64,000 nt of DNA from Paenibacillus montanisoli. GTDB lineage: Bacteria; Bacillota; Bacilli; Paenibacillales; Paenibacillaceae. The first letter of the stretch is position 1. Each line of letters opens with the position of its first letter. The position numbers were made by a program, and so were the translations under genes. Shown piece after piece: positions 1 to 8,942 of this stretch. The stretch lies in the NCBI RefSeq assembly GCF_003268025.1, contig NZ_QLUW01000001.1, forward strand, positions 744,001 through 808,000. The letters run 5' to 3'. The notes beneath the pieces were generated by a model, which saw nothing but the letters and a program-made list of their open reading frames with translations, searched no databases and had not been told where the DNA came from.

Positions 1-2
1 CC

Positions 3-1250
3 ATTCTCACGGCAATGGTCGGCATCATACCGAAGCTGGACAAGACGGGCCGGATTCTGGCGCTCTATCAGGGCTTGGTTCATGTGGCGCGCGGCAGCTC
101 TGGCCGCGGCATTCATTATTTGCTCGGTCCTCTGCCGTCGGCGGATGTCTCGTTCGACAGGCTGGCCGGCTGGTACCGTAACTGCATCGAGGTTCGGGAT
201 ACCCAAGGGGCCGAGAAGCTTCTGATTACGGCCATCGACAAGGGGATGACCCCTGAGCAGCTGGCCGATATGATGCTCGTGGCCGCTACGGATCATTTCT
301 ATCTGGATGGCGGGCATGTGTTCGATTTTCATAATAAAGCGTTTGAAGCGCTTGCGCTCGTCGGGCCTGATCGGGCGAAGCAAGTGCTGACCTCGCTCCT
401 GCATATGATGGGCAATCCGTCTCGAAGCGAGGAGCAGCATCATTGGCAGGCGCCGATCAATTTGGTGGAGCCGGTTCAAGAGGCCGTGCAAGCGCTCGCT
501 AATGCGAATGTAAAAGCCGTACCTGGTTTGAGCATCGATGAAAATGAAGTGCTGCAGCAGCTCTTAAGCGAGGAACCGCTCGAAACGGTAACGCTGCTGA
601 AAGAGTTGCTGCTGGCGGGGGCATCGCCGGCCCGGCTTGCACAGCTGGTCGCGCTGGCAGCCGCCGAGCGGATCGTTCGCTTCCATACGCAAAACGATCA
701 CCGCGATTGGGTTGCGGTGCTCCACACCTTCACCTACTCGCATGCGCTTCACGTCCGGCTCCAGAAATCCGAGGAACCGTTGCAGAACCGTGCGATCTTC
801 CACGGTGCGATGAGCGTATATCTCGATCGGTTCTTGAATGTTCCGGCAGCGAAGCGGCCGAAGGAAGCTTCCGTCGCAGCGGACAGCGCGATCGGGACGG
901 AGCAGCTGCTGCAGCTGCTGGACCAGCGGCAGCAGGTCGACCGGGCGGCGCAGCTCGTCTACGATTACACGCAGCGAGGCAGGGCAATCGAGCCGCTGCT
1001 TAATACGCTAGGCCATGCGCTGCTGCGTGAGGATGCGGAGTTCCATACGTTCCAGATGGTGGAGGCGGCGTTCGCCGAGTACGATCAGTGGTGCGTCCGC
1101 GAGGATGAATTTGCGCTGCGTGCTCAGGAGACGATTCTCTTGGCTTGTACGAGATACTTGGCTGCTCATGCCCCGACGGCGCGAGAGCTCCCGCATACCG
1201 CCCATATCGCTTGGCGGCTCCATAGAGGGGAACGATTATTTGAAGAATAA
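3..1250 (+). CDS. Unrecognised helical protein, 5' end outside the window
   Basis: Only the 3' part is present. The frame is open from the first bases (ILTAMVGII) and no ribosome binding site precedes the first ATG at 15, so the true start lies upstream. At least 411 residues are visible, helical in composition and rich in Ala, Leu, Glu and His, with no signal peptide, membrane segment or nucleotide-binding motif. Histidine-rich stretches (DHFYLDGGHVFDFH, about 80 residues after the ATG at 15, and EQHHW about 45 residues later) could bind a metal, but that is a guess. The gene ends 25 bases before an isochorismatase-like gene and is probably cotranscribed with it. I do not recognise the family. 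The missing N-terminus may carry the diagnostic domain. Confidence 0.7.
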   Translation: MLTAMVGIIPKLDKTGRILALYQGLVHVARGSSGRGIHYLLGPLPSADVSFDRLAGWYRNCIEVRDTQGAEKLLITAIDKGMTPEQLADMMLVAATDHFYLDGGHVFDFHNKAFEALALVGPDRAKQVLTSLLHMMGNPSRSEEQHHWQAPINLVEPVQEAVQALANANVKAVPGLSIDENEVLQQLLSEEPLETVTLLKELLLAGASPARLAQLVALAAAERIVRFHTQNDHRDWVAVLHTFTYSHALHVRLQKSEEPLQNRAIFHGAMSVYLDRFLNVPAAKRPKEASVAADSAIGTEQLLQLLDQRQQVDRAAQLVYDYTQRGRAIEPLLNTLGHALLREDAEFHTFQMVEAAFAEYDQWCVREDEFALRAQETILLACTRYLAAHAPTARELPHTAHIAWRLHRGERLFEE

Positions 1251-1275
1251 GGCTTAGCGAAACGGAGATGAAAAC

Positions 1276-1815
1276 GTGGCGAATCAAGCGGATTCAAATA
1301 CGGCCTTGCTCATCATTGACGTGCAGACAGCCATGTTCAATGAGGAGAACCCGGTCTATGCGCATGAAGAACTGCTGACGCGAATCGGCGGCTTGCTTGC
1401 GAAGGCAAGAGCGAGCGGCGTTCCGGTTATCTATGTCCAGCATAATGAAGGAGCCGGCGAAGAGCTGGAAACGGGCTCGCCCGCATGGGAGATTCACGCT
1501 GCGATTGCGCCGGAGGAAGGCGAACCGCGGATTCAGAAGCATAAGCCGGATTCATTCGAGGATACGGATTTGCAGAGCGAATTGGCGGCGAGAGGTATCG
1601 GCAAGCTGGTCATCGCTGGCCTTCAAACGGACATGTGCGTGAATGCGACCGCAACGCGGGCGGCCGAGCTGGGGTATGCGATAACCGTGGCCGGAGACGC
1701 CCACAGCACATGGGCACAGGGGGGCCGGAGCGCGGCTGAAATTATCGAAGCGCATAATGCGCGGTTTTCCTCTTTTGCGCGAATCCAGAATTCGACGGCC
1801 ATTTCATTCGAATAG
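1276..1815 (+). CDS. Isochorismatase-family cysteine hydrolase
   Basis: A 179-residue protein, the usual length of single-domain isochorismatase-like hydrolases (nicotinamidase, pyrazinamidase and related amidases). The three catalytic positions are visible: Asp in LLIIDVQTAMF near residue 15, Lys in IQKHKPDSF near residue 90, and the nucleophile Cys in GLQTDMCVNATATRAAELGY near residue 122. It starts with GTG at 1276, 25 bases after the previous stop and preceded by the weak site GGAGATGAAAAC. The substrate cannot be read from the sequence. The family hydrolyses C-N or vinyl-ether bonds in small cytosolic metabolites. It is followed by a terminator shared with the convergent small gene. Confidence 0.9.
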   Translation: MANQADSNTALLIIDVQTAMFNEENPVYAHEELLTRIGGLLAKARASGVPVIYVQHNEGAGEELETGSPAWEIHAAIAPEEGEPRIQKHKPDSFEDTDLQSELAARGIGKLVIAGLQTDMCVNATATRAAELGYAITVAGDAHSTWAQGGRSAAEIIEAHNARFSSFARIQNSTAISFE

Positions 1816-1857
1816 AAAAAAAGCGGCTTGTCACTTCACGGAAGTGACGAGCCGCCA
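1814..1857 (-). terminator. Rho-independent terminator of the small minus-strand gene
   Basis: A 15-bp stem (GCGGCTTGTCACTTC with one G:T pair, loop ACG) is followed on the minus strand by seven T residues. Its stem overlaps the last codons of the minus-strand gene and it sits between two convergent genes. Confidence 0.85.
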
Positions 1858-2034
1858 TAATTTCAACCACTTGCTCATGTAGCCCCATTTCCCTCGCACC
1901 TGCTTCTTGGCCTCTGCCTCAGCGGCGCTCTCCGCTTCCTCAAGCAACCGTCCTCTGCATAAATTGCGCTTCAATTGGGCTTGCTCGTATTGATAGAGCT
2001 TCTCTGTCGTATACGTATTTGTGTGTTGGAACAT
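1831..2034 (-). CDS. Small charged hypothetical protein
   Basis: A 67-residue protein starting MFQHTNTYTTEKLYQYEQ. This start is chosen over the ATG ten codons upstream because GAGGAGG lies eight bases before it. It is hydrophilic with a helical, Glu/Ala/Lys-rich middle (LLEEAESAAEAEAKKQV) and an aromatic-basic C-terminus (GYMSKWLKLWRLV). No known motif is recognised. It has its own terminator, whose hairpin overlaps the 3' end of the coding region, so it is probably a monocistronic expressed gene. Function unknown. Confidence 0.7.
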   Translation of the reverse strand: MFQHTNTYTTEKLYQYEQAQLKRNLCRGRLLEEAESAAEAEAKKQVRGKWGYMSKWLKLWRLVTSVK

Positions 2035-2149
2035 CGTGTATTCCTCCTCTCTGGTATAGCTCAATTATGCGCTCGCTAAAAGGGGATAAAAAGTGTAGAA
2101 TCTTAATTAATCACTTCCCCTTTTAATCGGGCAAAGGAGGAATTACGGT

Positions 2150-3949
2150 ATGCAGACAGCCGCAGCAGAACGCTATTTGGATTTGTACAGCCGCTTCGCG
2201 GATGGGATGGCGGTTCAAACGCCTGTCGAAGTCTCGCTTGAGGAGCTTGCGCAAACGCTCTTTTGCACGACTCGGAACGTCAAACTCGTTCTTCGCAAAA
2301 TGGAAGAAGAGGGTTGGGTCCGGTGGCAGCCGGGACGCGGGCGAGGGAACCGTTCGCAGCTTGTATTCCAGCTGGAGCGGGATACGATGCTGCTTGAGCT
2401 GGCGCAGCGGATGGCGCAGCGCGGGGAATATAAACCGGCCTTCGAGCTCATCCATACGCATGGGAAGGGATCGCCGGTGAAGGACCGCTTCTCCGAATGG
2501 CTTGAGCTTCATTTCGGCTACCGGACCGAGCTGCTGGACGGCAAGCGCCACGTCGATACGCTGCGGCTCCCCGTGCAAACCCCGATCACGACGCTCGATC
2601 CGGCCGATGTGTACTATGCGTTCGACGCGCATATGGTCCGCCAGTTATTCGATTCGCTCGTTCAGTACGATACGTCGGCGGGACGGATGATTCCGGGGCT
2701 TGCGCATGCGTGGGAGTGCAATAAGGAAGCGACGGTATGGCAGTTCCATCTTCGAAAAGGCGTCTATTTTCATCATGGCCACGAGATGACGGCCGATGAC
2801 GTCATCTTCTCCTTGGAGCGGCTGCGTACGGGAAAGGCACACAGCTGGCTGCTGCGAAATGTCGTCGCGATCGAGACGGTCGGGACACGGACGATCCGCA
2901 TCGAGCTCGCCAAGACGAACCGGATTTTTCACCGTTTCATGAGCTCGTCGATGGCGTCGGTTCTGCCCCGCGAATTGGTTGAGCACGACGAGGAGGCGTA
3001 TTGGAAGAGCCCGTCCGGTACCGGGCCTTTCATGGCAGGCGAATGGAACGAGGACCGGTTCGTGCTGTCCGTGAATAAGAACTACTATAACGGCAGGGCG
3101 CATTTGGACGGCGTGGTGATCGCGTTCATGCCGCCTGAGCTTGGCGCTTCCTCCCGCAAATGCTGGGAGAAGCTGATATTGGATCATGATTTGCTGGACG
3201 CGAATCCGGATGAGGAATTGTGCACGTTCGAGATGCTGTGCAAAGGCTGTACCTTGCTGACGTGGAACATGAGCAAGCAAGGACCGCAGCAATCGGCCTT
3301 GTTCCGGAAGGCGATCGACCTGCTGATCGACCGGCACAGCATGATCCGGGAGTTAGGCGGTGACCGCATGTATGCGGCGCGCAGCTTTCGTCCCGACGAC
3401 AATACCCCGCTGCGCAACATCCGCCATGACCCGGCGATGGCCAAAGCGCTTCTGCGTGAGGCCGGTTACGATGGCACGCCGATTACGCTGTATACGGGCA
3501 GCTTTAACCTGCGCGACGCGCAATGGATCGCGGATCGCTGCGGCGAGTACGGCATTCCTATCCTGGTGGAGCAGATTGATAACTATAAGAAGCGGGATCT
3601 GATTGACAAAGCGGATACCATTTTGTACGGCATCGTATTTGCGCAGGATGAGGTGTGCGAGATCGAATCCTATGAGCAGCACGGCAGCTTCCTAAAGGAG
3701 CATCTCCATCCGGATTTTCGGGCATGGGCCCGGGATCGGATCGATTTGGCCGTGGCGTCAAAGACGTCGGAAGAACGCCGGCTCATTCTCGGTGAAATCG
3801 AGGAGCGGCTGCGCGAAGAAGCGCATGTCGTGTTTCTGCTGCACAAGAAGACCAATGCCTCCTACCATCCCGGCATTAAGGGGATTACGATGTCGCCGCT
3901 GGGGTGGATCGATTTCAAGGATGTTTGGGTACAGAGCCATACGGGATAG
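2150..3949 (+). CDS. SgrR-like regulator with solute-binding domain
   Basis: A 599-residue protein with an N-terminal winged-helix DNA-binding region (about residues 1-110, with SLEELAQTLFCTTRNVKLVLRKM as helix-turn-helix) joined to a periplasmic-binding-protein-like domain of the family-5 (oligopeptide/nickel) type (about 140-590, DTLRLPVQTPITTLDPADV). This is the architecture of SgrR, which senses sugar-phosphate stress in enteric bacteria. Homologues in Bacillales often sit beside transporters. There is no signal peptide, so the binding domain is cytosolic and presumably senses a small ligand. An AAAGGAGG site precedes the ATG. No adjacent transporter target is visible, so the ligand and regulon remain open. 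A strong terminator follows. Confidence 0.88.
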   Translation: MQTAAAERYLDLYSRFADGMAVQTPVEVSLEELAQTLFCTTRNVKLVLRKMEEEGWVRWQPGRGRGNRSQLVFQLERDTMLLELAQRMAQRGEYKPAFELIHTHGKGSPVKDRFSEWLELHFGYRTELLDGKRHVDTLRLPVQTPITTLDPADVYYAFDAHMVRQLFDSLVQYDTSAGRMIPGLAHAWECNKEATVWQFHLRKGVYFHHGHEMTADDVIFSLERLRTGKAHSWLLRNVVAIETVGTRTIRIELAKTNRIFHRFMSSSMASVLPRELVEHDEEAYWKSPSGTGPFMAGEWNEDRFVLSVNKNYYNGRAHLDGVVIAFMPPELGASSRKCWEKLILDHDLLDANPDEELCTFEMLCKGCTLLTWNMSKQGPQQSALFRKAIDLLIDRHSMIRELGGDRMYAARSFRPDDNTPLRNIRHDPAMAKALLREAGYDGTPITLYTGSFNLRDAQWIADRCGEYGIPILVEQIDNYKKRDLIDKADTILYGIVFAQDEVCEIESYEQHGSFLKEHLHPDFRAWARDRIDLAVASKTSEERRLILGEIEERLREEAHVVFLLHKKTNASYHPGIKGITMSPLGWIDFKDVWVQSHTG

Positions 3950-3954
3950 AGCAT

Positions 3955-3999
3955 ACGGAACCGGGAATGAGGCATAGCCTCGCTCGGTTCCGTTTTTTT
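3955..3999 (+). terminator. Rho-independent terminator
   Basis: Stem ACGGAACCG / CGGTTCCGT around a smaller internal hairpin, followed by seven T residues. It ends the SgrR-like gene. Confidence 0.85.
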
Positions 4000-4091
4000 C
4001 TTGTTCGCCTTACCTACCAAATTCCGAATCGCTCTACGAACTATCTAACTATGACAAAAGCATCAGCTAGGCAGAGCTTGGAGGTACAAGA

Positions 4092-6263
4092 ATGGGTACG
4101 AGCACGGGAACGAAAACGGTGAATAAAAGAAAGAAACGCGAAGCGTGGAAGATCATCAGTCTGGCGGTCGTTTCGGCAGCGGCTCTGCTGGTGGCGGTCG
4201 GCTGGACCGGATTCAGCATCCTGATAGCCAAGCAGGACATCTCCCTCTTAGAGAAACCGCTGCCTGCTCCAACGATTATCTATGATCAGCAAGAGAAAGA
4301 AGCGAGCAAAATTGCCTCGAATACGTTCGAGCCCGTCACGTTTGACAGGCTGCCGAAGCATCTGATCGATGCGGTGGTTGCGGTAGAGGATAAGCGGTTC
4401 TTCGAGCATGACGGGACGGATGCGTGGGGCATCGGGCGCGCGCTGCTTACCAACCTCACGAGCGGCAAGACCGTCCAAGGCGCCAGCACGATTACGCAGC
4501 AGCTCGCCAAAAACGTCTTTTTAACCCACGATCGCACATGGACGCGCAAATGGAATGAGGCGCTGCTCGCTAAGAAGATCGAGGAATCTTACGATAAACA
4601 GCAAATTATAACGATGTATCTGAATCAAATCTATTTCGGAGAAGGCGCTTGGGGAATCAAGCGGGCGGCGCAAACGTATTTTGGCAAGCAGGTCCAGGAA
4701 TTGACGGTCTCGGAGTCGGCCCTGCTGGCGGGCATCATTCGAGCGCCTTCCGCGCTTTCGCCATTCAAGCATCCGGAGAAGGCCAAGGAACGCCGCAGTA
4801 CGGCGCTTCAGTTGATGAAGGAGCAAGGCAAAATAAGCCCGGAGAAGTACGAGGCCGCCATGCTTGAACCGCTGCGGGTGCGCAAAAGCAAGGCGAGCCA
4901 TGACGGTGGAATCAAATATCCCTATTACGTGGATCAGATCGTTCGCGAAGCCTCGGAGTTGTACGGGTTGACCGAAAACGAAGTACTGCATGGCGGGCTG
5001 CGCATTTACACGGCGCTCGATCCCCGCATGCAGGAAGCAGCCGAGCGCGTATACGCGAACGAGACGTTGTTTCCTGAGAGCAAGCCGGATCAGCTCATTC
5101 AAAGCGGCGCTGTCTTGGTCGATCCGCGGGACGGCGGCATAAAGGCGGTCATCGGCGGGAGGGGCAAACAGCCTTTCCGCGGGTTTAACCGCGCCGTTCA
5201 GCTGAAGCGGCAGCCGGGATCGACCATGAAGCCTATAGCGGTGTACACGCCGGCTTTTGAGAAAGGGTATAGCCCGTCCGATACGCTCTGGGATGTGCCG
5301 ACCGACTTCGGAGGCTATGAGCCGAAAAATGCCGGAGGCGGCTATCACGGCGAGGTTACGATCTACGACTCGATCGTAAATTCCTATAATATTCCGGCTG
5401 TTCAACTGCTTAATGACATCGGCATTGACGCCGGTATGGAAGCTTCGGCAAGGTTCGGCATCGAGCTCACGGATGCGGACCGCACGCTTGGACTGGCGCT
5501 GGGCGGCCTGCAGGAAGGCGTATCGCCGCTGGATATGGCGGAAGCCTACGGCGTTTTCGCGAACGACGGCGTCCGTATGCCGGCGCATTCCATTCTGCGC
5601 ATCGAATCCGCAGACGGGATCGTTTTGGCGGAGGCGGCAGAAGCCGAGGAAAACGCCTTGCAAACAACGGATGCTTCAATAGCCAGCACGATGACCGAAA
5701 TGCTGGAAGGCGTTGTGCGCGAAGGGACAGGGGAAGCGGCGGCGCTCCCGGATCGTCCGGTGGCCGGCAAATCAGGAACGACGGAAGTGACCGGCGGCAA
5801 CAAAGACAATTGGTTCGTCGGGTATACGCCACAGCTGGTGGGCGCTGTCTGGCTGGGCTACGACCATACGGATGCGACCCATTATTTGACGACGTCGTCG
5901 AAGGCTGCGGCTGCCGTCTTCCATGAACTGATGGGCGAAGCGCTCAAGGGCGAGCCGGTCATGGCTTTCCCAGGTGCACCCGGCTATACGAAGAAAAAGA
6001 AAGATCGTGATGAAGAAGATTGGCAAACGCAGGAGAATTCGCAGGAGTCCGACAAAGAAGAGAAGGAGCGCGAGAAAGAAGAAAGAAAGCGTGAGAAAGA
6101 GCGCGAGAAGCAAGAGGATAAAGCGGACCGCGGGCACGGGAAAGGAAAAGATAAAGAGAAAGGGAAGGGCAAGCGGGACGAGGACGAAGACAACGATGGG
6201 GATGAATTTGAAGATGAATTAGAAGATTGGGTCGGAGACTTGATGCTCTCCCCAATGCCATAG
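4092..6263 (+). CDS. Class A penicillin-binding protein (PBP1A type)
   Basis: A 723-residue bifunctional peptidoglycan synthase anchored by one membrane segment at about residues 20-46. The glycosyltransferase domain (GT51) has the catalytic Glu99 in AVEDKRFFEHDG and the GASTITQQLAKN motif. The transpeptidase domain has all three serine-enzyme motifs: S377-T-M-K380 in RQPGSTMKP, S431-Y-N433 and K560-S-G-T. The last 100 or so residues (from about 625) are a low-complexity tail of alternating Glu/Lys/Arg blocks ending in an acidic stretch. Such tails are seen in Bacillales PBP1 but this one is long. It starts at ATG 4092 behind GGAGG. It is a stand-alone gene between two terminators, so it is probably regulated by its own promoter. 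Confidence 0.96.
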   Translation: MGTSTGTKTVNKRKKREAWKIISLAVVSAAALLVAVGWTGFSILIAKQDISLLEKPLPAPTIIYDQQEKEASKIASNTFEPVTFDRLPKHLIDAVVAVEDKRFFEHDGTDAWGIGRALLTNLTSGKTVQGASTITQQLAKNVFLTHDRTWTRKWNEALLAKKIEESYDKQQIITMYLNQIYFGEGAWGIKRAAQTYFGKQVQELTVSESALLAGIIRAPSALSPFKHPEKAKERRSTALQLMKEQGKISPEKYEAAMLEPLRVRKSKASHDGGIKYPYYVDQIVREASELYGLTENEVLHGGLRIYTALDPRMQEAAERVYANETLFPESKPDQLIQSGAVLVDPRDGGIKAVIGGRGKQPFRGFNRAVQLKRQPGSTMKPIAVYTPAFEKGYSPSDTLWDVPTDFGGYEPKNAGGGYHGEVTIYDSIVNSYNIPAVQLLNDIGIDAGMEASARFGIELTDADRTLGLALGGLQEGVSPLDMAEAYGVFANDGVRMPAHSILRIESADGIVLAEAAEAEENALQTTDASIASTMTEMLEGVVREGTGEAAALPDRPVAGKSGTTEVTGGNKDNWFVGYTPQLVGAVWLGYDHTDATHYLTTSSKAAAAVFHELMGEALKGEPVMAFPGAPGYTKKKKDRDEEDWQTQENSQESDKEEKEREKEERKREKEREKQEDKADRGHGKGKDKEKGKGKRDEDEDNDGDEFEDELEDWVGDLMLSPMP

Positions 6264-6267
6264 CAGC

Positions 6268-6305
6268 GAAAAAGCCTGTCGAGTTTGAACTCGGCAGGCT
6301 TTTAT
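6268..6305. terminator. Bidirectional terminator between convergent genes
   Basis: AAAAGCCTG-T-CGAGT / ACTCG-G-CAGGCTTTT with a 4-base loop. A and T runs on both sides allow it to act on the PBP gene and on the cupin gene. Confidence 0.85.
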
Positions 6306-6311
6306 CATCTC

Positions 6312-6719
6312 TTACGGATGAACGCCATCCAGCTCCGGAAGCAGCGTAACGCTCTCCTGCTCGTTAGGGTCAGTCCTCGCGATGACCGCCGTGCAGGGCT
6401 CCGTCTTGGAAGGATTATAGGGCAGATGCGGAACGCCCGCTGGGATATAGAGAAAATCGCCGGTTTCGACCTCCACATGCTCCTCCAGTCGTTCCCCATA
6501 CCACATGGCCGCATGGCCTGAAAGCACATAGATGGACGATTCATGGCTCTCATGCAGATGGGCCTTCGCCCGGCCGCCGGGCGGAATGGTCAGCAGGTGC
6601 ATGCATAGAGCGGAGGACCCTGCAGTTTGGGCCGAGATGGCTTCTTTGTAGTCGAACCCTTGCTTGCCGGAGTAGGACCCGGAAGCTTTGATTTTAACGC
6701 AGGTTGGCTTGGCGTTCAT
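6312..6719 (-). CDS. Single-domain cupin protein
   Basis: A 135-residue cupin. The conserved metal site is visible: PPGGRAKAHLHESHESSIYVLSG (motif 1, HxH...E) and GDFLYIPAGVPHLPYN (motif 2). It starts at MNAKPTCVK behind AGAGGGTGA. The frame continues upstream inside the methyltransferase, but the ribosome binding site fixes the start. Only five bases separate it from the upstream methyltransferase stop, so the two form an operon. The family binds a divalent metal and includes small-molecule dioxygenases, isomerases and sensors. The substrate is not evident. Confidence 0.88.
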   Translation of the reverse strand: MNAKPTCVKIKASGSYSGKQGFDYKEAISAQTAGSSALCMHLLTIPPGGRAKAHLHESHESSIYVLSGHAAMWYGERLEEHVEVETGDFLYIPAGVPHLPYNPSKTEPCTAVIARTDPNEQESVTLLPELDGVHP

Positions 6720-6724
6720 CGCGC

Positions 6725-7537
6725 TCACCCTCTTTTTCGTCCGATATAAAGCAAATGCGAAGCGGTGCCGAGCAGGTAAGGATCGGCTGCCGACTCGTAA
6801 ATATAATCTAGCACCCGCTCTTCTTCGCCGCGCTCGCGCCAGTAGGACCATTGCTCCTCCGTCAGCCGGCCTCCGTTGCCGGTCGAAGACACGAGATTCA
6901 CCGTCTCACAGCCGCAGCGCTCGAAGAACGGGGTCACGTCTTTAATGTCGAAGAAGTACGCCCCGGTGAAGCGGCCCGGATCCGCGTGGTCGAACAAGCC
7001 GGTGCGGCTAAAATCCTCGATGGCTTCCATGTTGTCCAGCGGCCGCCACTGCGAAGGGAACATCAGCGCCGTGAGCGTCTTTCGAACGCGCGGCATGACG
7101 GCAACAAATACATTACCGCCGGGCTTGGTAACGCGCAGCAGCTCCGTGACTGCTTTGACACGCTCTTCTTCGGTTTGCAAATGATAGAGAGGTCCTAGCA
7201 TTAGCGCTGCGTCGAATCCGTTATCGGCCAGGCCGTACAAGTCCATTGCGTTGCGGACCAGAAAGTCGTCGAAACGGTCTTCCAGCCCAAGCTCGTCTGC
7301 TTTAGCCCGCGCGATGTCAACCAGCTTCGGCGTCAGATCCGCAAGCGTGACGCGGTACCCGTTCCCCGCCAGCTTCATGGCGTATTTCCCCGGACCCGCG
7401 CCATTGTCCAGCACGGCTGCGCCTGCAGACGGCAAATACTTTGTTATGTAATGCCAGTTCACTTTAAACTCCAAGGGCTCGCGGTCAAGCCGCCCCCATT
7501 CGTCAAAGCCGGAATAATAGTCGATGATCGTTCCCAT
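6725..7537 (-). CDS. Class I SAM-dependent methyltransferase
   Basis: A 270-residue methyltransferase with the SAM-binding motif I VLDNGAGPGKYAMKLAGNGY, motif II DLTPKL and a later LLRVTKPGGNVFVAV segment, all typical of the small-molecule (UbiE/Methyltransf_11/25) group. The ATG at 7537 is preferred to the GTG three codons upstream because GGGGGTG lies six bases before it. It is the first gene of a two-gene minus-strand operon with the cupin. The methyl acceptor is unknown. The pair might act on one metabolite, but nothing in the sequence names it. Confidence 0.9.
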   Translation of the reverse strand: MGTIIDYYSGFDEWGRLDREPLEFKVNWHYITKYLPSAGAAVLDNGAGPGKYAMKLAGNGYRVTLADLTPKLVDIARAKADELGLEDRFDDFLVRNAMDLYGLADNGFDAALMLGPLYHLQTEEERVKAVTELLRVTKPGGNVFVAVMPRVRKTLTALMFPSQWRPLDNMEAIEDFSRTGLFDHADPGRFTGAYFFDIKDVTPFFERCGCETVNLVSSTGNGGRLTEEQWSYWRERGEEERVLDYIYESAADPYLLGTASHLLYIGRKRG

Positions 7538-7628
7538 ACCGGTCACCCCCTTCTTTTTACGATAATGAACGCACCGCCCGCGATATTCCTGCTATAATGA
7601 GAAAAATTGCTAGGGAGGCTGAAATACA

Positions 7629-8168
7629 ATGACTATGGACTTGTATAAGCATAGATTTCCGATTGGCGAGTTTGAGTGGGAAGGCGAGATTTCGGAAGGC
7701 CAGCGGGCTGCATGGATCGAAGATATCAACGCGCTGCCGGCATTGCTGCGGTCCGCTGTCAGCGGCCTGTCCGAGGAGCAGCTGGACACGCCTTATCGCG
7801 ATGGCGGCTGGACGGTGCGCCAAGTGGTGCATCATATCGCGGACAGCCATATGAACAGCTTCATCCGTTTCAAGCTGTCGCTGACGGAGGACAATCCGAC
7901 GATCAGGCCTTATTACGAAGACCGCTGGGCGGAGCTAGCGGACACGAAGTCGGCGCCGATTGAGTTGTCTCTGTCGTTGATTGAAGCGCTGCATGAGCGG
8001 TGGTCGAGGCTGCTTGGAAGCCTGTCTGAAAAGGATTACTGCCGGACTTTCTTCCATCCGGAGTCCAAGCGAACCTTCCGCCTGGACTATAACCTCGGCG
8101 TCTACGCCTGGCACGGAAAACACCACCTGGCGCATATTACGGAGCTGGCGAAGCGTCTGGGATGGTAG
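7629..8168 (+). CDS. DinB/YfiT-family putative bacillithiol transferase
   Basis: A 179-residue DinB-like four-helix protein closely resembling Bacillus YfiT/BstA. The metal-binding His triad can be seen: His in RQVVHHIADSHMNS (about residue 68) and two in YAWHGKHHLAHITELAKRLGW at the C-terminus. BstA-type enzymes conjugate the thiol bacillithiol to electrophiles in the cytosol of Bacillales, which fits the host. A GGAGG-like site (AGGGAGG) precedes the ATG. It is a single gene, with the convergent nucleotidase gene following after 23 bases. Confidence 0.88.
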   Translation: MTMDLYKHRFPIGEFEWEGEISEGQRAAWIEDINALPALLRSAVSGLSEEQLDTPYRDGGWTVRQVVHHIADSHMNSFIRFKLSLTEDNPTIRPYYEDRWAELADTKSAPIELSLSLIEALHERWSRLLGSLSEKDYCRTFFHPESKRTFRLDYNLGVYAWHGKHHLAHITELAKRLGW

Positions 8169-8191
8169 CGGTCAAAGTTCGAAACCGGGCG

Positions 8192-8797
8192 TTATGCCTC
8201 TTTCTCCGACAGTTCATCGAGCGTCTTGCTGAAGCTCGGCGCCATGTAGGCAAGGAACCAATCAACCTCGGGCATGCGCAGGTCTGCGAGTTTCTGCTCG
8301 GTTTGGCCCTTGGCTACGGCAAATTCGCGGTTGCCGGACGATAGCTCGGACAAGCACTTCATGTAGGCGTCAAGCAGGTCGGCAGCTTTCACCATCTTGA
8401 GCAGCTCCTGCTGTTCGGCATCTAGCGTGCCGCCTCCGATGATAAGCGGCTCATATGCTGCCTGCAGCGGCTCCGGCACCATGCCGAGCAGCCGCTCGGC
8501 GGCAAGCGCCTCGATCTCGCGGAAATTCGCGAGCATCTTCGGGTTGTGATGCTTAACCGGCGTCGGTATATCGCCGGTGAATACCTCGGTAGCGTCGTGG
8601 AACAACGCCATCGTCACGGCTTTGTCGGCATTCAGCGAACGGGCGAACAGCTGGTTGCCGATCTCGCACAGCATATGGGCGAGCAGGGCGACATGATAGG
8701 AATGCTCGGCGACATTTTCGCGGGTCGTATTGCGCATGAGGCTCCATCTCTCAATATAGCGAAGCCGGTACATATAAGCGATAAAAGGACTGTCCAT
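8192..8797 (-). CDS. HD-domain 5'-deoxynucleotidase (YfbR-like)
   Basis: A 201-residue HD phosphohydrolase. The metal-binding residues are visible as His in NVAEHSYHVALLAH, HD in MALFHDATEVFTGDIPTPVKHHNP and a distal Asp in KAADLLDAYMKC. This pattern is typical of YfbR, which removes 5' phosphate from dNMPs. The start at MDSPFIAYMYRLRYIERW is chosen because family members begin there and AAGGAG lies upstream. The open frame extends 49 codons further but looks non-coding. It is transcribed away from the fumarase gene. Confidence 0.88.
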   Translation of the reverse strand: MDSPFIAYMYRLRYIERWSLMRNTTRENVAEHSYHVALLAHMLCEIGNQLFARSLNADKAVTMALFHDATEVFTGDIPTPVKHHNPKMLANFREIEALAAERLLGMVPEPLQAAYEPLIIGGGTLDAEQQELLKMVKAADLLDAYMKCLSELSSGNREFAVAKGQTEQKLADLRMPEVDWFLAYMAPSFSKTLDELSEKEA

Positions 8798-8942
8798 ATG
8801 GCATAATACTCCTTCTGCTGCTAGAAATAGGAGAGCGTACCGCGGCTCGAAAGCGGTATGCCCGCCATGAACGGATATGGTATGATATAGATTATATAGG
8901 GAAAGACGATATGCGAACAGAGAAAGGAGCCATTTTGGCATC

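Noticed and set aside
4521..5663. A 380-codon open frame on the minus strand
   Set aside because: Antisense to the penicillin-binding protein, whose motifs are intact. The composition is that of a mirror frame.
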